NCBI GenBank assembly: GCA_038049695.1 | Contig: CP142461.1 | Span: forward strand, 23,877,001-23,941,000 | Direction of reading: 5' to 3' | Source: Cinnamomum chago | Taxonomy: Eukaryota > Streptophyta > Magnoliopsida > Laurales > Lauraceae | Length of the DNA stretch: 64,000 bases | In this document: positions 35,366 to 45,605 of the stretch, one piece after another | How the letters are laid out: every line of letters begins with the position of its first letter | How positions within the stretch are numbered: position 1 is the first letter of the stretch | Position numbers and translations under genes: made by a program | Notes under the pieces: model-generated | Told to the model about the DNA's origin: nothing | The model's input: the letters and a program-made list of their open reading frames with translations, nothing else | The model's database searches: none

Positions 35366-37128
35366 TGTTGGAATATAGGTGGGCCTTCCAGACAGGTTTC
35401 AAAAACTTTTGACCCACTTAATGCAGGTATCAATTGTCTAGAATGCAACAAACCCAATCCATGATGCAATTCCCTCAATCTCATGGCCATGTACAGCAAT
35501 AACTACTATCTAAAAGATAGAAAACAGAACATAAACATGCTTCCACGAAATATACAACATACAAGGATGTAGATATACCTTTGGAGCTTTGTTATGCTCT
35601 AATGGAGGATTTGATTTCTTTACTTTGGTGATGAACAACTTCACAATCCAAATCAGAATCTTCAACTCCTTTTGATCTTCCAACTCTATGTCCCGTATTA
35701 GATCTCTTTTCTCAAGAAGATGGTGGAATCCTCAAGAGAAAACCCTACTAATAACTCTAAGGAACCAAAGGTGAAAGAGAGGGGAACTTTGAGTAGAAGA
35801 TGACTTGTACAACTCTTGCACAAGGGGCTGAAAAGTGCTCTTTTAATTATACACAAATTTGAGAGGAGTATTCCTCTATTTATAGCCCTCCATAAATCCT
35901 CTTTTCCTATTTGAAATAGAAGTTTAACTCCCATTACAAATTAGTAAACATCTCCCTTACTAATTGTCATAGAAGTCTTACTTCCACAACTATTAGTAAC
36001 TTTCTCCTTTCTAATTAAAATAGAAGTCCTACTTCCATTATTAATTAGCAGCTTACCATTACCACTATTAGAAGTCTCACTTCAAATAGAAATAGTAACC
36101 TTCCTTTTAGAGTTTAAGTAGAATTATTATCTTTCTAATATATTGGGCTAGCGTGGGGACCACTAGGGATTCCTTAGAAAGCTGGCTCCAACTGGGACAC
36201 GCGACCTCACATCTCATGTGCAATCCGGGCCCACAATTAATTGCAAATAACTCCACTATATAAATCCAATTGCACTCCAGTCTTAGGAATAAATTACAAT
36301 GAAGACCCTAAACTTCCACAGTACCACAAGTAGGCCCCTCCATCTATATCCATGGATCAAATGGACCTGTCCACCAAATTAGATCCATATCTTATTATCC
36401 TTGAGCCCCAATTAATTATAATGATCATTTGGTACCGATCCAATTAACTCTTAATCGGAATGGGTGCGCACTTACCAATGATAAATCCATTAATTGGCAT
36501 AAGGGGATATTAAAGGTAGATTCCATCTTGACCATTGAATGTTCCCACAGCTCTACTATTAAGTACCCAAATCACCGAGGTGTTGACCTACAATTGGCCT
36601 CACTCATTGGTAACTCAAAGCAAATGAATAGATAGAAACTTGAGTTCATTAATGTCTCAGGATTATGAGCCTATTACTAGGGAATTATGAGAGCAGACCT
36701 TAAAATAAAGATAGTGTATATAAGGTGCTTCTCATGGTCTTTCAATACATCCAATGTACCAGCATCATGATCCAGAATCTTACATTCTGATGATCGAGAT
36801 AAATCACACTATCTCATAGTGATCGAAATGCTGCAACCTTGTCAGATGAGGTGTCCAATCTCATCACTGGTTGTGAAGATATTTAAGTATAAGATTTGTA
36901 ATACATATCTCCTGTATGTGGATCTCATCCATACACATGTATTACATCTAGTATACTTGCGGACTCCGGTTCATCTCATGAACCATTATGTCATTTGTAT
37001 TAGTTATGTGCAAGTATATAGAACACCATTCATCTCATGAAAGGAAAAACATAAATTGTATTGATAAATAAAGAACTTAATCAATTTGTTACATCATATA
37101 CCCATGGTATTGAGACCATAAACTAACA
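35366..37128 (-). repeat. Cop1-f 3' LTR
   Basis: 1763 bp. On the minus strand it starts TGTTAGTTTATGG next to the polypurine tract (AAGTGGGAGAT, revcomp at about 37129-37140) and ends TTCCAACA. Dyads of the GAAGT..ACTTC type lie at about 35900-36085. Confidence 0.9.
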
Positions 37129-37140
37129 ATCTCCCACTTG

Positions 37141-38720
37141 GGCTCAATGCCAATCAGGGTTGCATCTCATGCCTATCCCATCTACTTGTTGCTCAAAAAC
37201 TTTGGTAGTCAAAGGCTTAGTAAAGGGATCTTCCAGATTGTTTGCAGAGTCTATCTAGGTGATAACAGTATCACCTATCTGCACATTCTTTCCGACCATG
37301 TGTAACTACCTCTGTACATGTTTTTGGCTTCTGGGTTCCTTGGACTTATCGACTGCCCTGCTGTTATCACAGTAAACTGTGAGCGGCTGTCTTGCCAAAA
37401 ATACCACTCCAATTTCCAAAAGGAATCTTTTGAGCCAATCTGCTTCTTTAGTTGCTTCTCAAGCAGCTATAGCATAAACACATACCCAGAAGTTTATATC
37501 TTGGAATCCTTATCTGAAATGAAGTCAGAATATGTGTAACCGACTGGAATCAAATCATTATTGCCATAAATCAATATGTAATCTCTAGTCCTTCTCAAGG
37601 ATTTGATAACACATCTTACAGCAGTCCAATGGTTAGGACCTGGGTTAGACTGATATCTGCTGACTAAGCCCAATGCATCACCGATATCCGGTATAGTATA
37701 TAGCATAGCATACATGAAGCTAGCAACACCCGAAGCGTATGGTATCCACCTCATCTGCTCCTTTTCCTCAGGTGTCTTGGGACACTGATTCTTGGAAAGG
37801 TGCATTCCATGCCTGAAAGGTGTAATACCCTTCTTGGAGTCTTGCATAGCAAACCGTACGAATACCTAAACTATGTATGCATATTGGGATAAGCCTATCA
37901 TCCTATTTATCCGGTCTCAATGGAGTTTGATCCCTAGGATGCGACTGGCTTCTCCCATGTCCTTCATATCAAAAGTCTTAGCCAACTAAACCTTTTACTG
38001 TTGACAACATCCATATACCACTCTCTAGGAGAAGGATGTCGTCGACTAGAAAAATTACCTTGCCTCCCTTACTTTTCATGTACACTCATGACTCATCCGG
38101 TTTTTGACAAAAATCAACTGACTTGATTTCTTAGTCAAAACGAATGTTCCTGCTTCGGGATGCCTGCTTCAGTCCATAAATGGACATCTGCATGTTGCAA
38201 ACTCTTTGCTCTTGGTTGTTTAGCTATAAAACCGTCTGGCTGCATCATATAGATGTCTTCCTCAAGATGGCCGTTGAGAAATCCATCTTGACATCCATTT
38301 GCCAAATCTCATGATCGAGATGAGTCGCAATGGATAAGAGTATCCTGATGGACTTGAGCATGGCTACTAGCGAGAAGGTTTCCTCATAATCGATATCTTC
38401 TTTCTGAGTATATCCTTTCGCAACAAGCCTGACCTTTAAAGGTCTCAACTCTTCCATCTGGTTCTCTGTTTCTCTTGTAGACTCACTTGCACCCAATAAG
38501 TTAGATATTGGCAGGCAAGTCCACAAGTGTCCAGACCTGATTAGAGTACATAGACTCCATATCAGCTTTCATAGTATCTTGCCAATGTCCCGAATTAATG
38601 TCATTAATTGCTTCATCATAGTTACAGGGATCTTGTTCCGGTTCTTCCGGGACTACCTCGTAAGACCCTCCGAAGAACGAGAACCTGTCAGGGGGCCTGA
38701 CTCCCACTATGACAAGGCAT
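37141..38720 (-). pseudogene. pol: Cop1-f reverse transcriptase and RNase H, broken
   Basis: Open pieces: 38707-38501 (linker and start of the reverse transcriptase domain), 38526-38245 (RLVAKGYTQKEDIDYEETFS, then QMDVKMDF), and 37847-37494 (KNQCPKTPEEKEQM, QSNPGPNHWTAVRC, KSLRRTRDY, YTYSDF in place of the usual YTDSDF). The YVDD box region near 38045 is damaged. The RNase H tail is recognisable down to about 37150. Confidence 0.86.
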
Positions 38721-39770
38721 CGGTGTAATTACTGGGTTAGGTAAGGGCGCTTCTTCCTTAGGTTCGGTCATACTAGGATTTGGAATTGTTTGCTCTTGAA
38801 TTTCTTCCAAGATCACCTTTTTCTAAAAGTTTCCGGTCTATCATATAATCTTCCTCCAGAAAAACCGCATTAGTGCTCACCATCACTTTTGCTCTCTGGG
38901 ATTATAGAATAACCAACCTTTAGTTCATTTAGGATATCCTACAAACGTGTATACTTCCAACTTCGCTTCCAACTGATCCGTCTTAACCTTTAGCACATGT
39001 GCCGGACAACCCCAAATGTGTAAATGTTGTAGACTAGACTTTCGTCCGGTCCACAACTCCTGGGTAGTCTTAGGTATAGACTTAGATGGTACGAGGTTTA
39101 GTATGTACATCGCAGTATCCAAGGCGTATCCCTAAAAGGATATAGGTAATCTTGAAAAACTCAGTATAGACCTGATCATATCTAAAAGAGTCTGGTTCCT
39201 TCTTTCCGCTACTCCATTCTGTTGAGGCATACTAGGAGCAGATAACTGGGATAGAATCCCATTTTCTGATAAGTATCCCATAAGATCACCAGAGAGATAT
39301 TCCCCTCCTCGATCTGATCGAAGAGTCTTGATACTTTTACCTAATTGCTTTTCCGCTTCCGCTCGAAACTCTTTGAACTTTTTAAAAGCCTCGGACTTGC
39401 GGTGCATAAGGTATATGTATCCATATCTTGAATAATCATCTGTGAAAGTGATGAAGTATTCATATCCTCCTCTGGCCCTGACATTAATGGGTCCACACAC
39501 ATCAGTATGCACTAATTCCAATAAATCTTTGGCCCTTTTGCCCTTTAATGAAAAGGGTCTTATGGTCATTTTGCCTTCCAGACAGGACTCACAGACAGGA
39601 TTGGTTCTACAACCAATGAAGGCAAGATACCATCTTTCACTAGCCTGTCAATCCTATTTAGGTTTATATGACCTAGCCTCAAGTGCCAAAGTTTTGTTGG
39701 ATTAGATGAAGGTGACTTTCTCTTTAATGATGGTCTATTAATTGTTTCAGTATCATGTATCTCATACATT
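38721..39770 (-). pseudogene. pol: Cop1-f integrase
   Basis: The GAG-pre-integrase finger (LWHLRLGHINLNRI) lies in the frame 39769-39566. The integrase core is in the frame 39569-39132 with HTDVCGP, DDYSRYGYIYLMHRKSEAF, RSDRGGEYL and PQQNGVAERRN, so all three catalytic acidic residues are present. The C-terminal part is at 39122-38925. The pieces are joined by frameshifts near 39568 and 39127, so no single frame remains. Confidence 0.88.
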
Positions 39771-40275
39771 GTGGGATTAACAAATAAATTCCATTGATTA
39801 CCTTGTCAGAATACATAAAAGTACCGTATCTCTTTATGACAATTTCAGTACCAAGAGTAATAGAATAACTCTTATTCACCATACTAAAAACTGAAATTGA
39901 ATTCTGCCGTAAAGACGATACATATAACGTGTCTGACAAATTAAATTTAACATTTGAAAAACATAATGTAATAACTCCCACTGAAACATCCTCTGCCTTA
40001 GCATCAGATCCTAGGTTGTCAATGATTTCTCCGTCACTGAACCTCCTGGTTTCCCTGAACCCCTGCAACGAAATACATATGTGATCAATTGCCCTGGAGT
40101 CCATAAACCAAGATTCTGAAGTACCAGTTGCATAACTTACTTCAGAAAAAAGTGACTCAATCATACCTGAGGTCTTCTTCTTAGACAGATATTTTGGACA
40201 ATTCCTTTTCCAATGTCCTGTCTTACCACAATGGAAACACTTTCCTTTTACTCCCGTACCCTTAGCCTTAGCCAT
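39724..40275 (-). pseudogene. Cop1-f zinc knuckle and protease
   Basis: A 183-codon open frame with the knuckle CFHCGKTGHWKRNCP and the protease motif MDSRAIDHI. The usual DSGATNHI is altered at Gly, Thr and Asn, so the protease is predicted inactive. It is separated from gag by a TGA at about 40276-40278, where Cop1-a has TGT. Confidence 0.86.
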
Positions 40276-40278
40276 ACT

Positions 40279-41028
40279 TCAAGTAGAACCATTCACCACC
40301 TTAGGACCCTTGATGACTGATTTCTTCTTGCTATCTCGGTCTTTGCCTTTCGGCTTGGTCCTAGCAAATGACTTTTCTGTCATGAGGGAATTTTTCTCTT
40401 TCTTCATGATTTCCTCAGTCACTACCAGCTGGCGAGAAAGCTCAGCTATGGTCATTTCTAATTTATTACAATTGATCTCGAAATGATTGAAAGAATCCGG
40501 TAGTGACTGAAGGATCATGTCGATCTGCGATTCTTTATCAATCGAAACACCCAATGCATCTAACTCACTTAGTGCAAGACTCATTTTCAACAATTGCTTT
40601 TGTACTGGGGTTCCCTCAGTCATCTTAGTGTTTATCAACACCTTCATAGCAGCTTGCCTAATAGGTCTAACCTGGTCCGCAAACATCTCCTTTAAGCTCG
40701 ATATAATATCGTATGTTGACTTATAGGATTGATGTTGGTGTTGTAAAACACTAGACATGGATGCCTGTATAAAACATCTGGCTATCTCATTGTCTTTTGT
40801 CCATTCGGTGTAAAGGTCCTTTTCATACTGAGGTGCATGAGGCTCAGGCTCAGGAAGGGGGGGGGGTATGGTATGGACATATCTGCATCCTGAAGCTGTC
40901 AGGATAATATCCAGAGTCCTTTTCCAGTCTATAAAGTTGGATTCCATCAACTTATTCTGGTTGAGGATGGTCGCAAGTGGATTGAAAGTATTTGAATTCA
41001 TGCTTGAAATACTGCAACACATAACCAT
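40279..41028 (-). pseudogene. gag: Cop1-f gag, long open frame
   Basis: A 249-codon frame covering almost all of the copia Gag core (NFIDWKRTLDIILTASG, EMFADQVRPIRQAAMKVLINTKM, QSLPDSFNHFEINCN) and a Lys-rich tail. The start is 41028 or the internal MNSN. It ends at a TGA just before the knuckle, so the nucleocapsid is detached. A G-rich run (8 G on the coding strand, about 40859-40866) encodes prolines on the opposite sense and may be slippage-prone. Confidence 0.87.
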
Positions 41029-42136
41029 ACATTAAATTAATGAATTTAAATGACATTAGGGTTTAGTATTCTACCAAATTTATATGGAATCCTCATAACC
41101 ATTAAATTCAGAATACATCGGAATCCCAATCCCCGGGGTATGCCTCCTTGGGGAGTGCGAATACCACCTAGATTGGTGCGGATCAAAGTTGGTCAAAATT
41201 AGGATTAAGACTAACTTTCCATAATCCCCTTCATTCATTATTATCTAGGTATCTCATACCAAATAATCAATGACTCCTGATTAACTTTGGTTTCTAAAAT
41301 AGATGAGGCAAATCCTTGGGGATACTACATCATTATTTTAGTTAAGTGTGACCCACCAACTAGCATTGCATGACAACCGTTGCGAGCAGCTCCTCCTTGG
41401 GGAGTGAGCCCCCGCCCCGTCTCACCAACACTATCCATAGGAGATCCATATCTAGTAGCCGGACAAGTAAAAGCCCTCCGTGGGGAACGGCCATACTCGA
41501 GATGGCGCGAGGCTAATACTTTCCTTACAATGGACCTATGGTGGAAAACCATGGGGATTTCTAAATATAAATGCCCCGCTTCCACTTAATATTTTAGAAT
41601 TGAGGATTTCTTTATAAGGTATTAGGGCCCACATGTATACATCAAATCATCTTATGATATGATCTAAGATTGGTTCCAAGTCAAGTTATTTTAAGGAAAG
41701 TTCAGTTTCTAAATTAGAGTTACCAATGTGTCCATCTCATGGGCCATCAACACTAATTAGAACTCTTTCCAAAAATTAATTTGATTTGACCAATTTTAGT
41801 TACTTGCTATGTTTGGATCAGATCTGGAAAAATTCTAATTTAAGCATGCATCCATAAATAGAAATTGCAAAAATAGAAACTAGTCTTCTCCTCCACATGG
41901 CCCAAGCAGAATAGACTTCTTGGACTTCTAGACTTTCCAAAAATTTGGAATTCCTCAAACTCTTTAGGAAACTCCAGAACCTTTTTGGTAATCTTCAAAC
42001 TCTTTGATTAGGAGTCCAACATCGCTTTCCTTCTTCGTCTCGGACATCGCCAGAATTTACAAATTTAGAAAAATTACATAAATTCCTATGCCTCAAATAT
42101 GAGACTTACATGGTAATCTAAAACTGGAATTAAAAG
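41029..42136 (-). other. Cop1-f leader
   Basis: Noncoding leader homologous to 1343-2449. It carries CTCC/GGAG short hairpins (about 41110-41160, 41390-41405) and a GGGGCATTT..AAATCCCC hairpin (about 41553-41577). Cop2 inserted at its far end at a point equivalent to about 1343 in Cop1-a; the last five bases before Cop2 are AAAAG. Confidence 0.8.
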
Positions 42137-43732
42137 TGTTGGGATTGGTGTATGCCCTAAAGCCCACTGACTGCACTCACATCTCTGTTACTGGATATTT
42201 ATTGGTTATTTAATAGAATGACATCTTTATCTTATTACTTGTGTATATGTATGGTTTTGTAAGGCCCATTGTTTTCTAGTAATGACTTGGGTGTGTAGTG
42301 GCTACACACAGTAAGGTCTGAGTCATGGACACTTGAAACAATAAACTTGTTCATAACTGAGAGATGGAGTTGGGCCCTTCATCTTGGTATAAGTTATAAT
42401 GAGACACTCTCCTGTATTCAGGGTGACTTACCTAAGTCACGGGAGGCTTTTCCGGATTTATCTCATTAGTGCATGTGTCATGCATTGAACAGGACCACTT
42501 GTAGGTGTGATCTCTAAAATAGTACTATCACAGAGAGAGATCAATTCACCTCTTGCTACTGAGTGACCAGTGCTCTTAATCTTGAGCATTTGTGGATGAA
42601 CTGACGAAGTCAAGTTCTTGTGCTTTAATTCACTATGGGTGAGATCCTGTTCATGGGTCAACAGCTCTGTGTTTTGGGTGCTCGGGCTTGATTAGTTGGG
42701 ACGTGCAAATGCAATATGGAATCTATGCCATCGTGTGATGGAATGATCGTCCCCTTAGAATTATCCGATTAATCATCAGAATCTAAGATCTTAGTATATG
42801 GATGTTCCATATGGATATTGAACTTGTGGGTCGCTCCCTGGATCAAGAGAATGATATCCGGATGATGATTAAGTCAAGGGTATGAAGTTCTAAGGATAAG
42901 ATGTAATCAAGAAGGTAGATAGTACATCGGTTAACATACTTGATTATGGATGTTACATAGAGGGGCATTGTGGTCATTGTACTTGGTAGGTCAAAGACAA
43001 TCGTCAGTTTATGATGAGCTTGATTTGCAATTTAATATTTGTCCCTGGAGTGCAACCATAACTCTCTAGTGGAATGAGTTAAGGTTAAAATGATCTTAAT
43101 GTTGCTATGGGGTTAGCATGGACATTTTGGTCATTTTGGGAGCCAAGGGCAAATATGTCTTTTGGTCCCTCTTCTAGCCACTTTCCTATATTGGCATGGT
43201 TTCCTAATTTAATTAAATGGTATGAGGTTGAATTAATTTTGTGGAAGAATAATTTTGAGTTTAAATTCAAATAGGCTTTTGATGGCATACATGAATTTAA
43301 CTCTAGCTAAATTATTAACTAGTGGGCCATGGTGTGTTTATCTTTCTTGTGGGCCAGCCATAAGTGGAGCCCCTTGTGTGAGGTTTCCAAGTTTGACTAG
43401 GTATCTTTACTTGGAAGGAACAACTCCTCTTTGGGTAAGAATTCCTATGATTAAAGCTTACTAATTTTCAGTATCTTTAATTAGAAAGTGTTGCACAACT
43501 AAAGGGGCCGGTTGCTTAATTTTAGGGATTGTCATTCCTATTAGAGATAGAACTCTTAAAGGAATGAGATCTTTATAAATATACCCCTCCCTACCCTGGG
43601 CGTGAGAGAGAAGAAACCAGCAACCAGAATTAATCCAAAAACGTGCAACAGTTTGATGCTCCATTGGCCGCCCAAGTCAAGAAGAGAAACACGCCCAGCC
43701 TTCTTCTTCTTTCTTGATTGAAGAGAGGAGAT
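42137..43732 (+). repeat. Cop2 5' LTR, first segment
   Basis: Starts TGTTGGGATTGG, identical to 63716 onward. TATAAATA lies at 43574-43581. Interrupted at 43732 by SIRE-nd, whose target duplication GAGAT occupies 43728-43732. Together with the second segment the LTR is about 1.99 kb. Confidence 0.92.
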
Positions 43733-44220
43733 TGTTAGGTCTTTTGTTTTTGCAATTTGATGGATGCATTGCATATTGGCATCATTTGTATTCACACACT
43801 ACCATTGGTTTAGAAAACCCTTGAAATCTAGTTTTATACATGCATAGTTTTTAGATTTGGAAAAGTTTGTGTTTTATGCATGGTTTGGTTCTAAACTTGG
43901 ATGCATTGGTTTTAGAACCCAAAACTCTTTTGAAAACCTAATTCCTTGTGCATTATATTTGGAAAATCATGTTAGGTATTTAGGTTTGAGCTTTGCATGC
44001 ATTCATTACAAAAAGAATCATTTTTGTATGCTTGTTCACTTGAAAAGAGTTTTTATCAAATCAAGCTAGCCTTTGGTTTTAAACCTTTGAATCATTTTAG
44101 GCTTTGTGTGTTTCATGTTTTTAAATGTTTTAAAACATGTTTTTAAGCTTGGTTTAGTGACCCACAAAATTCCACAAAGAAAATCTTCAAAATGCAAAAG
44201 TTGGAATTTTTGGGGGTGTC

Positions 44221-44375
44221 CCGGCAGTGTCGCCGGTCGACCGAGACCTGGGTCTCGGTCGACCGAGAACACTGCAGGGCAAATGGGCTGTTTTTTGAAC
44301 TGAAGCCCCAACGGTCAGAAATCTGACCGTTGTGCCTTCTCGGTCGACCGAGACCTCTTTGCCGGTCGACCGAGA
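44221..44375. promoter_or_regulatory. SIRE-nd palindromic cassette upstream of TATA
   Basis: Four copies of the perfect 10-bp palindrome CGGTCGACCG (44234-44243, 44256-44265, 44341-44350, 44363-44372) and a 10-bp inverted repeat AACGGTCAGA/TCTGACCGTT (44310-44331). CAGTGT/ACACTG also flanks the first pair. The cluster ends about 25 bp before the TATA box, so an enhancer role is a reasonable inference. The identical cluster is present in the 3' LTR at about 50019-50173. Confidence 0.8.
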
Positions 44376-44398
44376 ACTAGCCGTTGGCAACTTTTTGG

Positions 44399-44406
44399 CT
44401 ATAAAG
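44399..44406 (+). promoter_or_regulatory. SIRE-nd TATA box
   Basis: CTATAAAG just downstream of the palindromic cassette; same position in the 3' LTR near 50197. Confidence 0.65.
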
Positions 44407-45038
44407 TCCATTCATTTCCAACCTTTTTCAAGGCTTGAACCATGAACTTTTGAGAGCATTTTGGAGCCAAAGAAAGGGGAAGAAGTTGGAAAGGCTAGAG
44501 GGCTATTTGGAAATCAAACTCATGAGTTTTTAAAAGGTACATCTTCTAAGTTATTTTGATTTCCATTCAAATGAAATTCATGCATGTTCAAATCCTTGGT
44601 ATTTTCATTTATGCATGATTTCAAGCCTATAAAGAGTTGTTTTGCAAACTCAACATCTTCCTTGGTAAATTAGATTAGTTTGCAAACTCTCTTAACTAAT
44701 TCACATGCTTTCTTAGACTTTTACATTCATACAACTTGTTTAGTTCATTTATTAAAGTTGTTTGAATTTCACATGTGATTAGTTTTCTCTTCAATCATCA
44801 TTTTATAAGCTTTGATTTTAAAATGCATCATGCATTCATTTAAGAGCTTCTTTGTTAAGATTGATTGAAGAAACACATTCATACACTTGTGCACACACTT
44901 TAGCTTGTTTTAAGTGTATGTTTGTAATTTGTATTAAACTTTCATATTAGCCTATTCAAGAGGCAATTTCATATGAGCATAAATTGTAATCTCTTAGAGT
45001 GATCTTTTAGAAAGACACCTTCTTTGAGAAATCAACTT

Positions 45039-45245
45039 TGTAAAGGTTATTGCTTAGCCTTTGAAAAGCATCTTGTAAGGTTATTGCTTAGCCTTTGAAA
45101 AGCATCTTGTAGGGTTATTGCTTAGCCTAAGAAAAGCATTTTGTAAAGGTTATTGCTTAGCCTAGAAAAGCACATTGTAAGGTTGTTGTTGAGCCTAGAA
45201 AAACAACATTGTATAGGTTATTGCTTAGCCTTTGAAAAAGCATAA
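45039..45245 (+). repeat. SIRE-nd ~37-bp hairpin repeat array
   Basis: Six imperfect tandem units of the form GGTTATTGCTTAGCC...GAAAAGCA. Each can fold TGCTT against AAGCA. One unit has TGTTGTT against AACAACA, so both arms changed together. The same array is in the 3' LTR (about 50837-51040) and, diverged, at about 16695-16870. Confidence 0.85.
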
Positions 45246-45507
45246 ATAGTGGAAATCCGGTGGGGTGTTGGATGCACAAGCCGGTAGTGGATGTAGGCAC
45301 GTTGGCCGAACCACTATAAATATGGTGTTGTGGTGCATGCTATGTGGTGATTGTATTTGTATTAGCTTCCGCATTTTGTTTGTTAATCATCACATGTGAC
45401 TAGTTTATGCTAAGAAGTTAAAATTGGTCATAATTAGTCATAGTTGTAGCTCACCCTATTCACCCCCCCCCCCCCCTCTAGGGTTAGGATCCTCGTGGAC
45501 TTTCAAT

Positions 45508-45519
45508 TGGTATCAGAGA
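45508..45519 (+). other. SIRE-nd primer-binding site
   Basis: TGGTATCAGAGA two bases after the 5' LTR; matches initiator tRNA-Met over 11 bases. Confidence 0.8.
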
Positions 45520-45605
45520 CTCGTGCTCTATCCCTTAGGATCAAGTGTTTGGAACTCTTGATTAGGTGTAAAAACCTAGAGTAAAAACCCTAGAGTTGTG
45601 CTTAT

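Larger units (their letters stand above)
35366..42136 (-). mobile_element. Cop1-f: reversed copia element
   Basis: Minus strand, from right to left: leader, gag, protease, integrase, reverse transcriptase, RNase H, polypurine tract, 3' LTR (37128 down to 35366). It is better preserved than Cop1-a but still carries stops and frameshifts. Cop2 inserted in its leader at 42137; the 5' LTR is therefore outside the window. Confidence 0.92.
43733..45505 (+). repeat. SIRE-nd 5' LTR
   Basis: 1773 bp, TGTTAGGTC to GGACTTTCA. Contains in order the palindromic cassette (44221-44375), TATA box (44400-44405), hairpin repeat array (45039-45240), the conserved GTGG...CCAC block (45246-45320) and the C tract (45463-45476). 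Confidence 0.94.

Noticed and set aside
43857..44411. Short frames repeated identically at 49655-50209.
   Set aside because: They are duplicates because both lie in the identical SIRE-nd LTRs; no protein feature supports coding.
45039..45245. Regular ~37-bp repeats resembling a CRISPR array.
   Set aside because: The units are contiguous imperfect tandem repeats without spacers, present in both LTRs of a plant retrotransposon.
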